Shown: positions 38,662-48,144 of the stretch, one piece after another | How positions within the stretch are numbered: the stretch's first letter is position 1 | Layout of the letters: each line of letters begins with the position of its first letter | Source of the DNA: Chryseobacterium aureum | GTDB lineage: Bacteria; Bacteroidota; Bacteroidia; Flavobacteriales; Weeksellaceae | Direction of reading: 5' to 3' | DNA length: 64,000 nt | Assembly: GCF_003971235.1 (NCBI RefSeq) | Contig: NZ_CP034661.1 | Location: 1,488,001-1,552,000 of the forward strand | Translations under genes and position numbers: made by a program | Notes under the pieces: generated by a model | The model's input: the letters and a program-made list of their open reading frames with translations, nothing else | Databases searched by the model: none | What the model was told of the DNA's origin: nothing

Positions 38662-40215
38662 TTACACAACAAGTGTTAATTTTTCTGATGAATCTGATGC
38701 TTTCAGATGGTGGTCTTCTTTAATCATATCGGCTGCTTTTTCACCAATCATGATGGTAGGAGCATTGGTATTTCCGGAAACAACATCCGGCATAATGGAT
38801 GCATCAGCTACCCTTAATCCTTTTATTCCATATACTTTCAGCCTTGGATCCACTACAGACTGGCTGTCGGTTCCCATTTTACAGGTTCCGGTCATATGGT
38901 GGTAAGTGGAACATGATTTTTTGATATAATCAATGACTTCTTCTTTTGTTTTTCCTTCTCCGGGATAGATTTCACCGTCATTCCATTCTTTCATGGCTTC
39001 TGTTCTTCCCATTTCACGGCATATTTCTACGCATTGATACAATGCTTCCAGATCAGATTCTTCGGAAAGATACATGGGGTTGATTTCTGGTAATGCAGAG
39101 GGATCAGAAGATGTCAGTTTAATGTATCCTTTACTGGCAGGTCTTATGAATCCTGCGCAGAAAGTAAAAGCCTTTTCCGGCCCGGTAAATCCAGGGCTGT
39201 AGTAAGGAAGTCCCATGAACAAAGGCTGAAGATCCGGGAACGCCATTTCTTCTTTGCTTTTCCAGAATAACTGGGCTTCCAGCAGATTGGCCTGCGGGGC
39301 CGGGATTTCTTTTTTGGCTTTAAAAATAACACTGGTCAAAAGGTGATCCTGAAGATTTTTCCCGACTCCTTTCAAGTCTTTTACCACCGAAATTCCTACA
39401 GATTCCAGCTCTTGTTTGTCACCAATACCGGAGAGCATCAGAAGTTTGGCAGATTCTATTGTTCCACAGGATACAATGACTTCTTTTTCAGCTTCTGCCT
39501 GTATTAATTCACCTTCTTTCAGATACTGAACTCCTGTGCATTCATTCCCCTCAAAAATTAATTTCTGAGCCAGCGCATTGGTATGAATATGCAGATTGGC
39601 ACGCGATTTCACGGGATCCAGGAATGCTTTAGCTGTTGAGCATCTCTTTCCGTCTTTTCCTGCGGTCAGATGGTTAAGACCAGCACCCCAGATTTCTTTG
39701 TTGAAGTCATCTGTCAGAGGGTACCCCAATTCTTTACAGGCTTCCACAGCGCTTATGGAAATAGCATTCGGATGTTTGATACGGCTCACAAAAAGTGGTC
39801 CTTCCCCTCCATGAATGTCATCTCCACCATCTTCGTGGGTTTCAGATTTTTTAAAGTAAGGCAGAACACTATTCCAGTCCCAGCCCACACATCCTTTATA
39901 AGCCCAATTATCATAGTCCTGCTGATGTCCTCTGATGTAGATCAATCCGTTAATAGAGCTTGAACCACCCAATGTCTTACCACGGGGCCAATATCTGGTA
40001 TTTCCTCCTGCATGTTCCTGCGCTACGGTATGATATGCCCAATCTCTTTCTGTATTCCATACGGCGGGCCAGCCAGCCGGTTCCTGTACTTCAGCAACTT
40101 TATCATCGGGACCAGCCTCCAGTAGAAGTACATTTATATTTTCGTTCTCACTTAATCTATTGGCAATTACAGCTCCTGCCGAACCGGATCCGACAATTAT
40201 AAAATCGTATTTCAT
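38662..40215 (-). CDS. GMC-family FAD oxidoreductase (choline dehydrogenase-like)
   Basis: 517 aa with the FAD dinucleotide-binding motif [16 protein letters not shown] (residues 6-21), the GMC signature [18 protein letters not shown] and the C-terminal [15 protein letters not shown] active-site region. It oxidises a primary alcohol to an aldehyde. It is 16 bp downstream of an aldehyde dehydrogenase gene, so the pair would carry an alcohol to an acid (for example choline to glycine betaine, unproven). Confidence 0.9.
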   Translation of the reverse strand: MKYDFIIVGSGSAGAVIANRLSENENINVLLLEAGPDDKVAEVQEPAGWPAVWNTERDWAYHTVAQEHAGGNTRYWPRGKTLGGSSSINGLIYIRGHQQDYDNWAYKGCVGWDWNSVLPYFKKSETHEDGGDDIHGGEGPLFVSRIKHPNAISISAVEACKELGYPLTDDFNKEIWGAGLNHLTAGKDGKRCSTAKAFLDPVKSRANLHIHTNALAQKLIFEGNECTGVQYLKEGELIQAEAEKEVIVSCGTIESAKLLMLSGIGDKQELESVGISVVKDLKGVGKNLQDHLLTSVIFKAKKEIPAPQANLLEAQLFWKSKEEMAFPDLQPLFMGLPYYSPGFTGPEKAFTFCAGFIRPASKGYIKLTSSDPSALPEINPMYLSEESDLEALYQCVEICREMGRTEAMKEWNDGEIYPGEGKTKEEVIDYIKKSCSTYHHMTGTCKMGTDSQSVVDPRLKVYGIKGLRVADASIMPDVVSGNTNAPTIMIGEKAADMIKEDHHLKASDSSEKLTLVV

Positions 40216-40231
40216 GTGTTTTTTATTTGTT

Positions 40232-41638
40232 TTATTTTTTGATGCTGATTACTTTAGGAACTGTGACAGCTTTGAGCCCTTCAATTCCGAATTCTACTCC
40301 ATAGCCGGATTGTTTTACTCCTCCAAACGGTACAAACGGGTTAATGGCTCCATGCTGATTGATCCATACGGTTCCTGCTTCCAGTTGTGCCGCTACTTTC
40401 TGAGCTTCCTCAAGATCATCACTCCAAACTGATGCTCCAAGCCCGTTTTCTGAGTCATTGGCCTTGCTGACGGCTTCTTCCAGTGTTTTGTATGTAATGA
40501 TGGGCAATACCGGTCCAAACTGCTCTTCGTCTACAATCCTATCTCCGTTATCTACATTTCCTATTAAGGTTACAGGAATGAAGTATCCTTCCAGATCAGG
40601 TTTTTGTCCTGTGAATATAAAGTCAGCGCCAATGTTTTCAGAAACACGGATCAGATCCTGAATTTTGTCGTACTGCATTTTATTCTGAACCGGCCCCAGC
40701 ACACTGGATTCATCTGCGCCGTTCCCCATTGGAATATTTGAGGAGTAATCTGCCAAAGCCTGAATTACTTTTTCATAATCATTTTCATGAACGTACAATC
40801 TTTTTAAACAGGCACAGGTTTGTCCCATATTCAGGAACGCTCCCCAGAAGATGCTGTCAATATGTTTTGCCACATCAAGTCCGGGTAAAATAATCCCGGC
40901 ATCGTTTCCTCCGCATTCCAGGGTTAAACGTGCCATATTTTTAACGGAAGCTTCAATCACTTTTTTTCCTGTAGCAATGGATCCTGTGAACATAATCTTC
41001 CCAATTTCAGGGTGTGAGGTAAGATAACTTCCTACTTCTCCTCTGCCGGTAACGATCTGGAGAATGTCTTCAGGAAGTACACTATTGATCACTTTTATCA
41101 ATTCCACACTACAATATGTGGTATATTCTGAGGGTTTGATAATCACTGCATTTCCCATCCTGAGTGAAGGGATAATCTGCCAGATGGCAATCATCAGAGG
41201 CCAGTTCCACGGGGCTATAGCCGCTACGATGCCAATGGGGTTTCTATAGAGAATATCTTTTCTGGTTTCATCTTCAAACACAACTTCTTCAGGGAGCTCC
41301 AGTGATGCCGGAACCTGGGTCCAGCCTACACAGGCCTGCATTTCAAAATTGGCACCGGGACCATTAAGCGGCTTTCCCTGCTCACGGGTAATCCATTCTG
41401 CGAGATGCTTTGAATTTTGCTGTAAAGCTTCCGCCACTTTTAATAAAATTTCTTTTCTTTCTGCATCCGGTCTTGCTGACCATTGTTTTTGGGCTTTTTT
41501 TGCTTTTTCAATTTGGGCATCAATCTCTTCACGGGGAGTATCTTTAACTTCTCCTATAACTTCTAAAGTAGAGGGATTCAAAGATAAAAATGTGGTACCC
41601 GGAGTATGAATTTCTTTGCTTACTGATATATTTTCCAT
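40232..41638 (-). CDS. NAD(P)-dependent aldehyde dehydrogenase
   Basis: 468 aa. Catalytic residues Glu241 (LTLECGGN), Cys275 (GQTCACLK) and Asn145 (PWNWPL) are intact, as is the cofactor loop [11 protein letters not shown]. First gene of the pair with the GMC oxidoreductase. An AraC-type activator is encoded divergently. Confidence 0.93.
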   Translation of the reverse strand: MENISVSKEIHTPGTTFLSLNPSTLEVIGEVKDTPREEIDAQIEKAKKAQKQWSARPDAERKEILLKVAEALQQNSKHLAEWITREQGKPLNGPGANFEMQACVGWTQVPASLELPEEVVFEDETRKDILYRNPIGIVAAIAPWNWPLMIAIWQIIPSLRMGNAVIIKPSEYTTYCSVELIKVINSVLPEDILQIVTGRGEVGSYLTSHPEIGKIMFTGSIATGKKVIEASVKNMARLTLECGGNDAGIILPGLDVAKHIDSIFWGAFLNMGQTCACLKRLYVHENDYEKVIQALADYSSNIPMGNGADESSVLGPVQNKMQYDKIQDLIRVSENIGADFIFTGQKPDLEGYFIPVTLIGNVDNGDRIVDEEQFGPVLPIITYKTLEEAVSKANDSENGLGASVWSDDLEEAQKVAAQLEAGTVWINQHGAINPFVPFGGVKQSGYGVEFGIEGLKAVTVPKVISIKK

Positions 41639-41685
41639 TGTTATAATTTATTTTGTATTTTTCGTCATTCGAAATTGGCGATAAC

Positions 41686-41699
41686 ATGATATAAATCAT
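41686..41699. promoter_or_regulatory. Palindrome in the aldehyde dehydrogenase / AraC divergent region
   Basis: ATGAT-ATAA-ATCAT is a perfect 14-bp dyad midway between the divergent start codons at 41638 and 41741. A plausible regulator site, unsupported by other copies in the window. Confidence 0.3.
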
Positions 41700-41740
41700 T
41701 TACCTATTCTCCATTTTTTTTAACCTAAACTCTATCTATC

Positions 41741-42610
41741 ATGGAAAAGATCGAAGAAAGAACTGTTTTGAGCATTCCTTTTGGTGAACTGAATGTATTT
41801 GAAACGAATGTAGTTTGTCATGATTTTCCTTTCTTTTTTGAAAAGCCAGTCATCACGCTTATGCTGAGCGGCAATAAGATCATCCGCAGTGAGGATGAGA
41901 CTTTTGAGTTTAATGAAAGAAGTGTATTTATCCCGCCCTGCAATAAGGAGCTGAGCATAGACATCCATCCTGTTCTCAAAGAACCTACCAAATGCCTTGT
42001 ACTGAATATTGAGCAGGAATATATAGACAGTGTATTCTCTGAAGTAATTGAAAACTGGCATCCGGACTGGGACAGAACAGGAATTATGATGAAAGAAAAT
42101 GCAGTGAAAAAGTTTGTAAGTTCAGATGAATCTTTATGGAGAAGCCTTACCAATCTTTATAACAGAAGAATAGACAGAAATCTTCACGGTACCTCAGATT
42201 TTCTCTTAAGCCTAAGCCTGAAGGAACTTATTTATGAACTGATGAAAACCAACGCAAAACATATTCTTTTGTATTCTGACAAGACAGGAAACGGGCATAA
42301 CGGATTGCAGGAGGTGGTTCATTTCATCAAAAACAATTATAAAGAGCCCATTACCATCAGGAAACTTGCTATGACTGCAGGAATGAGTGAAGCCAATCTG
42401 TTTAAAAAGTTTAAACATTCGTACAACTGTACTCCTGTGGAATATATCATCCAGCTGCGGATAGAGCATGCCAAGCAGCTTCTGATCAGTAATCCTGAAA
42501 TGGGGATTAAAAATATATGTTTTGAGTCCGGTTTTAATACGCTTGAGTATTTTTATAGAAAATTCACCCAGATTACCGGGAGATCTCCGAAGAAATTTAA
42601 AATAGACTGA
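41741..42610 (+). CDS. AraC-family transcriptional regulator
   Basis: 289 aa. N-terminal ligand region, then two helix-turn-helix motifs at about 190-285 (ITIRKLAMTAGMSEANLFKKFKHSYN and MGIKNICFESGFNTLEYFYRKFTQITGRSPKKF). Divergent from the aldehyde dehydrogenase/GMC pair, which it probably activates in response to the alcohol or aldehyde substrate. Confidence 0.93.
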   Translation: MEKIEERTVLSIPFGELNVFETNVVCHDFPFFFEKPVITLMLSGNKIIRSEDETFEFNERSVFIPPCNKELSIDIHPVLKEPTKCLVLNIEQEYIDSVFSEVIENWHPDWDRTGIMMKENAVKKFVSSDESLWRSLTNLYNRRIDRNLHGTSDFLLSLSLKELIYELMKTNAKHILLYSDKTGNGHNGLQEVVHFIKNNYKEPITIRKLAMTAGMSEANLFKKFKHSYNCTPVEYIIQLRIEHAKQLLISNPEMGIKNICFESGFNTLEYFYRKFTQITGRSPKKFKID

Positions 42611-42778
42611 TAAGGGCTGAAAGATGGATTGGAAACAAAAGGACGTAAGTGATTCCAAAGCTCTTTGTTTTAAGACACATGGGGTTTTATCTTCATAAAT
42701 GGATTATTGCTTTGCATTTACCATGAAAATTCAGTTAACTTTTCCTATTATTGAATTGAGAAACTAAATTCCTCCAGT

Positions 42779-43633
42779 ATGCTGAATGATTACCAAAAAC
42801 ATGAATTGTTTGGGAAAACCCTGATCCAGAAAATTGACCTGAAAGGACCATTCACATATGATTTTCCGGTTGCGGAGCAGGCCTGCTTTCTGTATGTCCT
42901 CAGAGGTGGGTTTCACTATAAAACGGATGAACTGGAGTTGAATATTGCATCTCATTATTCGCTGCTTCTTAATTGTATCAGCGCCGGAAAGCATATTCAA
43001 AATTCAGCAACAGAGGATCACTGTGAAATTATCATCGTTACTTTTTATCCGGATATTTTGAAAAAAATTTACGACCGTGATCTTCCTTTACTGCTGCAAA
43101 AGCCTGCCAATGTTGTTTCGAACTTATCTAATGAGAAAATAAATAATGATTTTCTCATTCAAAAATATGTTGAAGGATTGCTTTTTTACTTCGAAAATCC
43201 ATCTCTCGTTAATGAAGATATATTAATTCTTAAGCTAAAGGAAATTATGCTGCTGCTGGCTCAGTCACAGAATGCTTCAGCCGTTCAGGTGATCCTTTCA
43301 CAGCTTTTCTCTCCCACCACCTATTCTTTCAGGCAGATTATTGAGGCGAATTTATTTTCACAGGTAACCATTGAACAGCTTGCAGAACAGAGCAATTTAA
43401 GTGTATCCTCCTTCAAAAGGGAATTTACTAAACTTTATAATGATACACCTGCTCATTATATAAGAAATAAAAAGCTGGAAAAAGCTGCCGAATTGCTTTT
43501 AATATCTGATGAACGCGTTACTGATATTGCATGGGAATGCGGATTTAACGATCTGGCTACATTTACTAAAAATTTCAGCGATAAATATCATACTACCCCT
43601 TCCGGTTACCGGCAGCAACAGAAAGAAAAATAA
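42779..43633 (+). CDS. AraC-family transcriptional regulator
   Basis: 284 aa. Cupin-like N-terminal region and a C-terminal AraC domain (about 190-280: VTIEQLAEQSNLSVSSFKREFTKLYN, VTDIAWECGFNDLATFTKNFSDKYHTTPSGYR). It precedes the DUF2306-like membrane gene in the same direction; target unknown. Confidence 0.92.
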   Translation: MLNDYQKHELFGKTLIQKIDLKGPFTYDFPVAEQACFLYVLRGGFHYKTDELELNIASHYSLLLNCISAGKHIQNSATEDHCEIIIVTFYPDILKKIYDRDLPLLLQKPANVVSNLSNEKINNDFLIQKYVEGLLFYFENPSLVNEDILILKLKEIMLLLAQSQNASAVQVILSQLFSPTTYSFRQIIEANLFSQVTIEQLAEQSNLSVSSFKREFTKLYNDTPAHYIRNKKLEKAAELLLISDERVTDIAWECGFNDLATFTKNFSDKYHTTPSGYRQQQKEK

Positions 43634-43812
43634 CCGATCGATATTTTTACAGAGTGATATGGACATTTCTTATTTCGATAAGGGGTGTTTTTGTCTGGAC
43701 CAAAATCTCAAATTATTGAACCAAATCACTCCATCATTTTTGTGATTCTATCGCAAATTTGTACCATCAGTTTCGTAAGACTGAATGGGTATTCATTTAA
43801 AATCGTCACCAT

Positions 43813-44307
43813 ATGAATTTATCAATTTTAGGAATTTTTCATACTATTATCGGCATCACAGCGCTTGTGGGTGCTATTACAGGTTTTATCAGATATGGTA
43901 AAATTAATCTTTATCAGCTGTCCGGAAAGGTATATTTTTATGCTACTGCCCTTACATCGCTTACCGCATTAGGTATCTCAAAACATGGAGGGTTCAATGC
44001 AGGACATGTATTTTCTTTATTGATCATCGTGCTGATCTCGGTTGCTTATTTTCTTTTCGCCAATAAAAAAGAGGCCGGAAAAGCACGGTATTTCGAGAAT
44101 TTCCTGTTGTCTTTCAGTTTTTTTCTGTCGCTTGTTCCAACCATTAATGAGACATTTACCCGGGTTCCGATCGGGCATCCTTTGGCAAAAGATATTAAGG
44201 ATCCGACTATAGGACAGACTCTTCTTGTTATTTTTCTGCTTTTTATTGCCGGATCAATCTTTCAGTTTATAAAGCAGAAAAGAGTGAATGCGGGAATTTC
44301 AGCATGA
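43813..44307 (+). CDS. Membrane protein resembling the DUF2306 family
   Basis: 164 aa with five transmembrane helices and motifs GKVYFYATALTSLTALGI and GHVFSLLIIVLISV typical of DUF2306-like proteins. Function unknown. It may be a target of the AraC regulator 180 bp upstream. Confidence 0.75.
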   Translation: MNLSILGIFHTIIGITALVGAITGFIRYGKINLYQLSGKVYFYATALTSLTALGISKHGGFNAGHVFSLLIIVLISVAYFLFANKKEAGKARYFENFLLSFSFFLSLVPTINETFTRVPIGHPLAKDIKDPTIGQTLLVIFLLFIAGSIFQFIKQKRVNAGISA

Positions 44308-44327
44308 TAATACATTCAGAAAAGCAG

Positions 44328-44390
44328 TGCAACCACCCCGTCAAAATTTTTTTGAATTTTTGTCCCCCTCCACTGGAGGGGAATTTTTAC
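44328..44390. repeat. Repeat family 2: CAACCACCCCGTC...GGAGGGGAATTTT element
   Basis: The segment GCAACCACCCCGTCAAAATT...CCCCCTCCACTGGAGGGGAATT contains a CCCCTCC/GGAGGGG hairpin and has a second copy at 50043-50108. Both lie between genes. Confidence 0.7.
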
Positions 44391-44440
44391 GTCTTCAGTT
44401 GGTTATTGGTGAACGATTTTAAAGTTCAGAAATAAGGGTA

Positions 44441-44506
44441 AATTCCTGCGGACTGACCAATACAACGCTCGGTTTATCCACACAGATTATCATTCCGCAG
44501 GAATCT
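44441..44506 (-). repeat. Dispersed palindrome-ended element, reverse orientation
   Basis: ATTCCTGCGGA at the left and ATTCCGCAGGAATCT at the right, with TTTATCCACACAG between. Same family as the tandem array at 33.9 kb. Confidence 0.75.
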
Positions 44507-44603
44507 CCAAATGGGTTTTATTGGAAAATGCAAAGACGCAAGTTATTTCCCGACTGTTTTTTAAGGCGCAAAGATTCTCCGATAAAATAGCGTAATGTCT
44601 AAA

Positions 44604-46730
44604 TTAGCTTAGTTGTACCTGAAAGTCATCACTCAAGGTCAAAATACCTTCTGCGATGGCTTCCGGATGGGTGGTGAAGCCTTTTAATTTTGAAGTTTTT
44701 CCTTTTAAAACAAGGTCTAAAAGCTGTTTATCTGATAATTTTTTACCCAAAATTTCAAAGGTGATCTTAAAGCCGCAGTTTTTGAAATCGGAGCAGCCTA
44801 CTGCCGTTTTTCCTTTGATCAGATGGTGTTCTTTGCATTTCGGGCATTTTGTTTCATCCCAGGACTGCAGTTCTTTTTTCTGTGCGGGTTCTCTTTTTTT
44901 CTTCTCTTTTACTTCTTCTTTTTGTTCTTCCTGAAGGGTGATCACTTTTCCTTTTCCGTACACCACTTTTTCAGTGAGTTCTGTCACCATTTGGATCAGT
45001 TCTTCTTTGAAAAGATTGGCTTCATACTCTCCTTTTTCAATTTTACGAAGTTTGGATTCCCATTCTCCGGTCAGTTCCGGGCTTTTTAGCAGCTCATCTT
45101 CAATGGTATCAATCAGCTGGATTCCGGTTTGGGTAGCGATCAGGTTTTTTCTTTTCTTCTCAATATATTTTCTTTTGAAAAGGGTTTCGATGATGTTGGC
45201 ACGGGTGGAAGGTCTTCCGATCCCGTTATTCTTCAGCATTTCACGCAGCTCTTCATCTTCTACCTGTTTTCCTGCGGTTTCCATGGCTCTCAGCAGAGTT
45301 GCTTCGGTGTAGGGTTTCGGAGGAGTTGTTTTTCCCTGATGGATCATGGGATCATGAGGGCCGGTTTCTCCTACAATAAATTCAGGAATGGTCTGTTCTT
45401 CCTCTTTTTCTTTTTCCTTATCAGTGGTTTCTTCTTTAGGCTCTTTGGCATACACAGCTCTCCATCCTGCTTCAAGAACCTGTCTTCCGCTGGTTTTGAA
45501 AGGAATGGTTCCTACTTTTCCTTCTACCAAAGTATTGGAAATTTTACATTCCGGGTAAAAAACGGCGATAAAACGTTTGGCGATCAGATCATAAATCAGT
45601 TTTTCTTCCCTGCTCAGATTCTGAGAAGGTGGAATTTCTGTAGGAATGATGGCATGGTGATCAGTTACTTTGGTATCATCAAAAACCGCTTTTGATTTTG
45701 GAATCGGAGCTTCCAGTAGTGGAGCAATGAGATCCTGATAAGGATACATTTTCTGAAGAATTCCTGCAATTTTCGGATATAAACTGTCTGATAAGTAGGT
45801 CGTATCCACACGAGGATAGGTTACGTGCTTCTTTTCGTAAAGGCTTTGCACATAATTCAAGGTATTTTCTGCTGAATACCCGTATTTTTTATTGGCTTCT
45901 ACCTGAAGTCCGGTCAAATCGAAAAGCCGTGGATTTTTTTCTTTTCCTTCTTTAATTTCGAAAGAAACGATCTCAAAAGGATTTACTTTAAGGTATTCCA
46001 GTCCTTTCTCAGCACGTTCCAACGTTTTTAAACGGTCAATGGCTGCATTGAAAATCACGTCACGGTATTTGGTTTTCAGTTCCCAATACTCTTCTGTAGT
46101 AAAGGCATCAATTTCTTTCTGACGCTGCACCAGCATGGCCAGTGTAGGGGTCTGCACCCTTCCAATGGAAAGAACGGCTTTATTGCCTCCAAATTTCTTG
46201 GTAAAGAGTCTTGTTGCATTGATTCCCAGTAACCAGTCTCCTATGGCTCTTGCATTTCCTGCCAGATACAGGTTTTTGTAATCTTCTGCAGGTTTTAAGC
46301 TCGCAAAACCTTCTTTAATAGCATCTTCCGTCAATGAAGAAATCCATAAACGCTGAATGGGTTTGTTACATTTTGCTTTCTGCAATACCCAGCGCTGAAT
46401 GAGTTCTCCCTCCTGCCCGGCATCCCCGCAGTTAATGACCTCATCACATTCTTCAACTAGTTTTTCAATGACTTTGAATTGATTTTCCACCCCTTTATTC
46501 GGGATCAGCTTGATTCCAAAACTATTAGGAATAATCGGCAGTGAAAAAAGATTCCAGGATTTGAACTGCGGACCGTAATCATGAGGTTCTTTCAGGGTAC
46601 AAAGGTGGCCGAACGTCCATGTTACGCAATAGCCGTTCCCTTCCATATAGCCCTGCTTAGGCGTGGTAGCGCCCAATACTTTGGCGATATCTCTGGCAAC
46701 ACTGGGTTTCTCGGCAATACATAATTTCAT
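44604..46730 (-). CDS. topB: DNA topoisomerase III (type IA)
   Basis: 708 aa from the ATG at 46730 (MKLCIAEKPSVARDIAKVLG), which begins the TOPRIM domain directly. TOPRIM acidic residues Glu7 and Asp103, catalytic Tyr305 in TYPRVDT, and a C-terminal topoisomerase zinc-finger-like region (CPKCKEHHLI...CSDFKNCGF) are present, preceded by a Lys/Glu-rich linker. It relaxes and decatenates single-stranded DNA regions. Confidence 0.93.
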   Translation of the reverse strand: MKLCIAEKPSVARDIAKVLGATTPKQGYMEGNGYCVTWTFGHLCTLKEPHDYGPQFKSWNLFSLPIIPNSFGIKLIPNKGVENQFKVIEKLVEECDEVINCGDAGQEGELIQRWVLQKAKCNKPIQRLWISSLTEDAIKEGFASLKPAEDYKNLYLAGNARAIGDWLLGINATRLFTKKFGGNKAVLSIGRVQTPTLAMLVQRQKEIDAFTTEEYWELKTKYRDVIFNAAIDRLKTLERAEKGLEYLKVNPFEIVSFEIKEGKEKNPRLFDLTGLQVEANKKYGYSAENTLNYVQSLYEKKHVTYPRVDTTYLSDSLYPKIAGILQKMYPYQDLIAPLLEAPIPKSKAVFDDTKVTDHHAIIPTEIPPSQNLSREEKLIYDLIAKRFIAVFYPECKISNTLVEGKVGTIPFKTSGRQVLEAGWRAVYAKEPKEETTDKEKEKEEEQTIPEFIVGETGPHDPMIHQGKTTPPKPYTEATLLRAMETAGKQVEDEELREMLKNNGIGRPSTRANIIETLFKRKYIEKKRKNLIATQTGIQLIDTIEDELLKSPELTGEWESKLRKIEKGEYEANLFKEELIQMVTELTEKVVYGKGKVITLQEEQKEEVKEKKKREPAQKKELQSWDETKCPKCKEHHLIKGKTAVGCSDFKNCGFKITFEILGKKLSDKQLLDLVLKGKTSKLKGFTTHPEAIAEGILTLSDDFQVQLS

Positions 46731-46866
46731 GAACTCGGTTTTATTGAAGGAGTGCAAAAATCGGGATTTTTTTTGACTTATCAAATTTCATTGAGGTTTG
46801 AGGGCTTAGCCTTGAGAAAGAAGGAATTACATGTTGAATTCTAAAGATATAAGGTATTAGACAATT

Positions 46867-47050
46867 TATTTAAACGCAAAGTTTTTATTATTTAAGCTTC
46901 ATACTTTTAAGGTAGCAAAGAAATACGACTAAGGTCGCTGATGAAGCGGAAGCTTATCCACAAACTTGGAAAGAATCAATTTCATTGATTCTTTCCAAGT
47001 TTGCTTCCTTAAAATTTTAAAAAAGGGATATTAAACTTTGCGTTTAAATA
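46867..47050. repeat. Nested inverted-repeat element (MITE-like)
   Basis: An 18-bp perfect outer inverted repeat (46867-46884 with 47033-47050, core TTTAAACGCAAAGTTT) encloses a 20-bp perfect stem (46961-46980 with 46984-47003) with a 3-base loop. The whole is 184 bp and non-coding. The ACGCAAAG core recurs in other gaps near 44.53-44.58 and 47.96-48.01 kb, in more degenerate form. Confidence 0.7.
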
Positions 47051-47091
47051 GACAGCTTGATAGGTATATAATCGTGATCATCTTTATACAA

Positions 47092-47115
47092 AAAGCCCCC
47101 CTTATAAAAAGGAGG
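47092..47115 (-). terminator. Terminator after the M17 N-domain protein gene
   Basis: GCCTCC pairs with GGGGGC around an AT loop on the minus strand, followed by TTTTTGT. Confidence 0.7.
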
Positions 47116-47145
47116 CCCAATCAACAATGTAATGAAACTGGTTCA

Positions 47146-47874
47146 TTATTTCTTTTTTACTTCTGAAATGGCATCGGAAATTCCTCCGCCTGCGGTTTCA
47201 AAGAAGGCAGGACCAGCCAGAAGATATACTTTTTCTAATTTTTTTGTAGTGGAAAGTTTGTGCTCTTTCAGGTAATTTTCAGCGCGGTTGGCATGTACAA
47301 TTCCTCTTACTACATTTCCCGCTACCAAAGCGGTGGGTGAATCTATTCCGGCATCTTTCAGGTCGCTGGCGAATGCAAAATTGGTAACGCCTAACCTCAT
47401 GGCTTCACGGGCGGCAACTTCTCCTACAGAAATCATTAAATCCGGAGTAAATTGATTGCGGTCTCCTAAACCGATCAATAATAGTTTCTTTGCTGGCATG
47501 GATCCGGCAGGTGGTGTTATTAAAATAGTTTCCAAAGAATGCCCTAAAAACTGACCTGTTTTTCTGATGTTCGTCAGTTCTCCTTTTAAAGCTTCATCCA
47601 GGTGAACCAGTCCGTTCAATTTGGCGGGTAATGCCTGAGCGCTGTGGATATCATTATCTGTATATTCGAAGACACAGGCTACCTGAAGCTGTGCATCAGC
47701 AGACGATGGTCCCTGTACCAGTCCTACCATGGAGATTCCGTCTACGGTTCCCCAGGTTTTGGAAGTTCCGATGGCTGTGGTTTTTGCAGGAGCTGCAGCT
47801 GTTGTCTGTGCAAAGGTTAGTGTAGATAATGCTAAAGCTGTAATTACCAGTGATTGTTTTAGTGTATTTTTCAT
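47146..47874 (-). CDS. Exported M17 leucyl aminopeptidase N-terminal-domain protein
   Basis: 242 aa from the ATG at 47874 (MKNTLKQSLVITALALSTLTFAQ), the start that gives a signal peptide. It matches only the N-terminal macro-like domain of leucyl aminopeptidases (ATALVAGNVVRGIVHANRAENYL near the end). The catalytic C-terminal domain with the NTDAEGR metal motif is absent, so it cannot act as a normal peptidase. Standalone; perhaps a binding protein. Confidence 0.75.
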   Translation of the reverse strand: MKNTLKQSLVITALALSTLTFAQTTAAAPAKTTAIGTSKTWGTVDGISMVGLVQGPSSADAQLQVACVFEYTDNDIHSAQALPAKLNGLVHLDEALKGELTNIRKTGQFLGHSLETILITPPAGSMPAKKLLLIGLGDRNQFTPDLMISVGEVAAREAMRLGVTNFAFASDLKDAGIDSPTALVAGNVVRGIVHANRAENYLKEHKLSTTKKLEKVYLLAGPAFFETAGGGISDAISEVKKK

Positions 47875-47960
47875 GTGATTTATTTTTTGTTGTTTGTTGC
47901 GGGCTTTGGGATGCGAGTTGCGGGTTATTTTTGTTGCTGGTTTTAATTTTTGTTTGTTGG

Positions 47961-48030
47961 AATAACGCAAGGGCGCTAAGTTTTTTAAGGTTTATGTTGT
48001 TAAGGCGCAAGCCGCTTCGCTCTGGCTATT
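47961..48030. repeat. GCGCAAG/ACGCAAG intergenic repeat
   Basis: ACGCAAGGGCGCTAAGTTTTTTAAGG and TTAAGGCGCAAGCC. Related to sequence near 44.53-44.58 kb and to the ends of the nested element at 46.87 kb. Confidence 0.5.
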
Positions 48031-48144
48031 TTTATTTCTTTTCAAAGGTAGTTTCTGTGATGGAAAGGTGCATTGATGTGGGATAATTGTTCAATTTATT
48101 TTCAAATTATCTCATTTTCAAATTTTCAAATTCCCTGTGTGTGT

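Noticed and set aside
44938..45695. Long plus-strand ORFs opposite topB
   Set aside because: Ser/Phe-rich antisense frames of the Lys/Glu-rich topoisomerase sequence.
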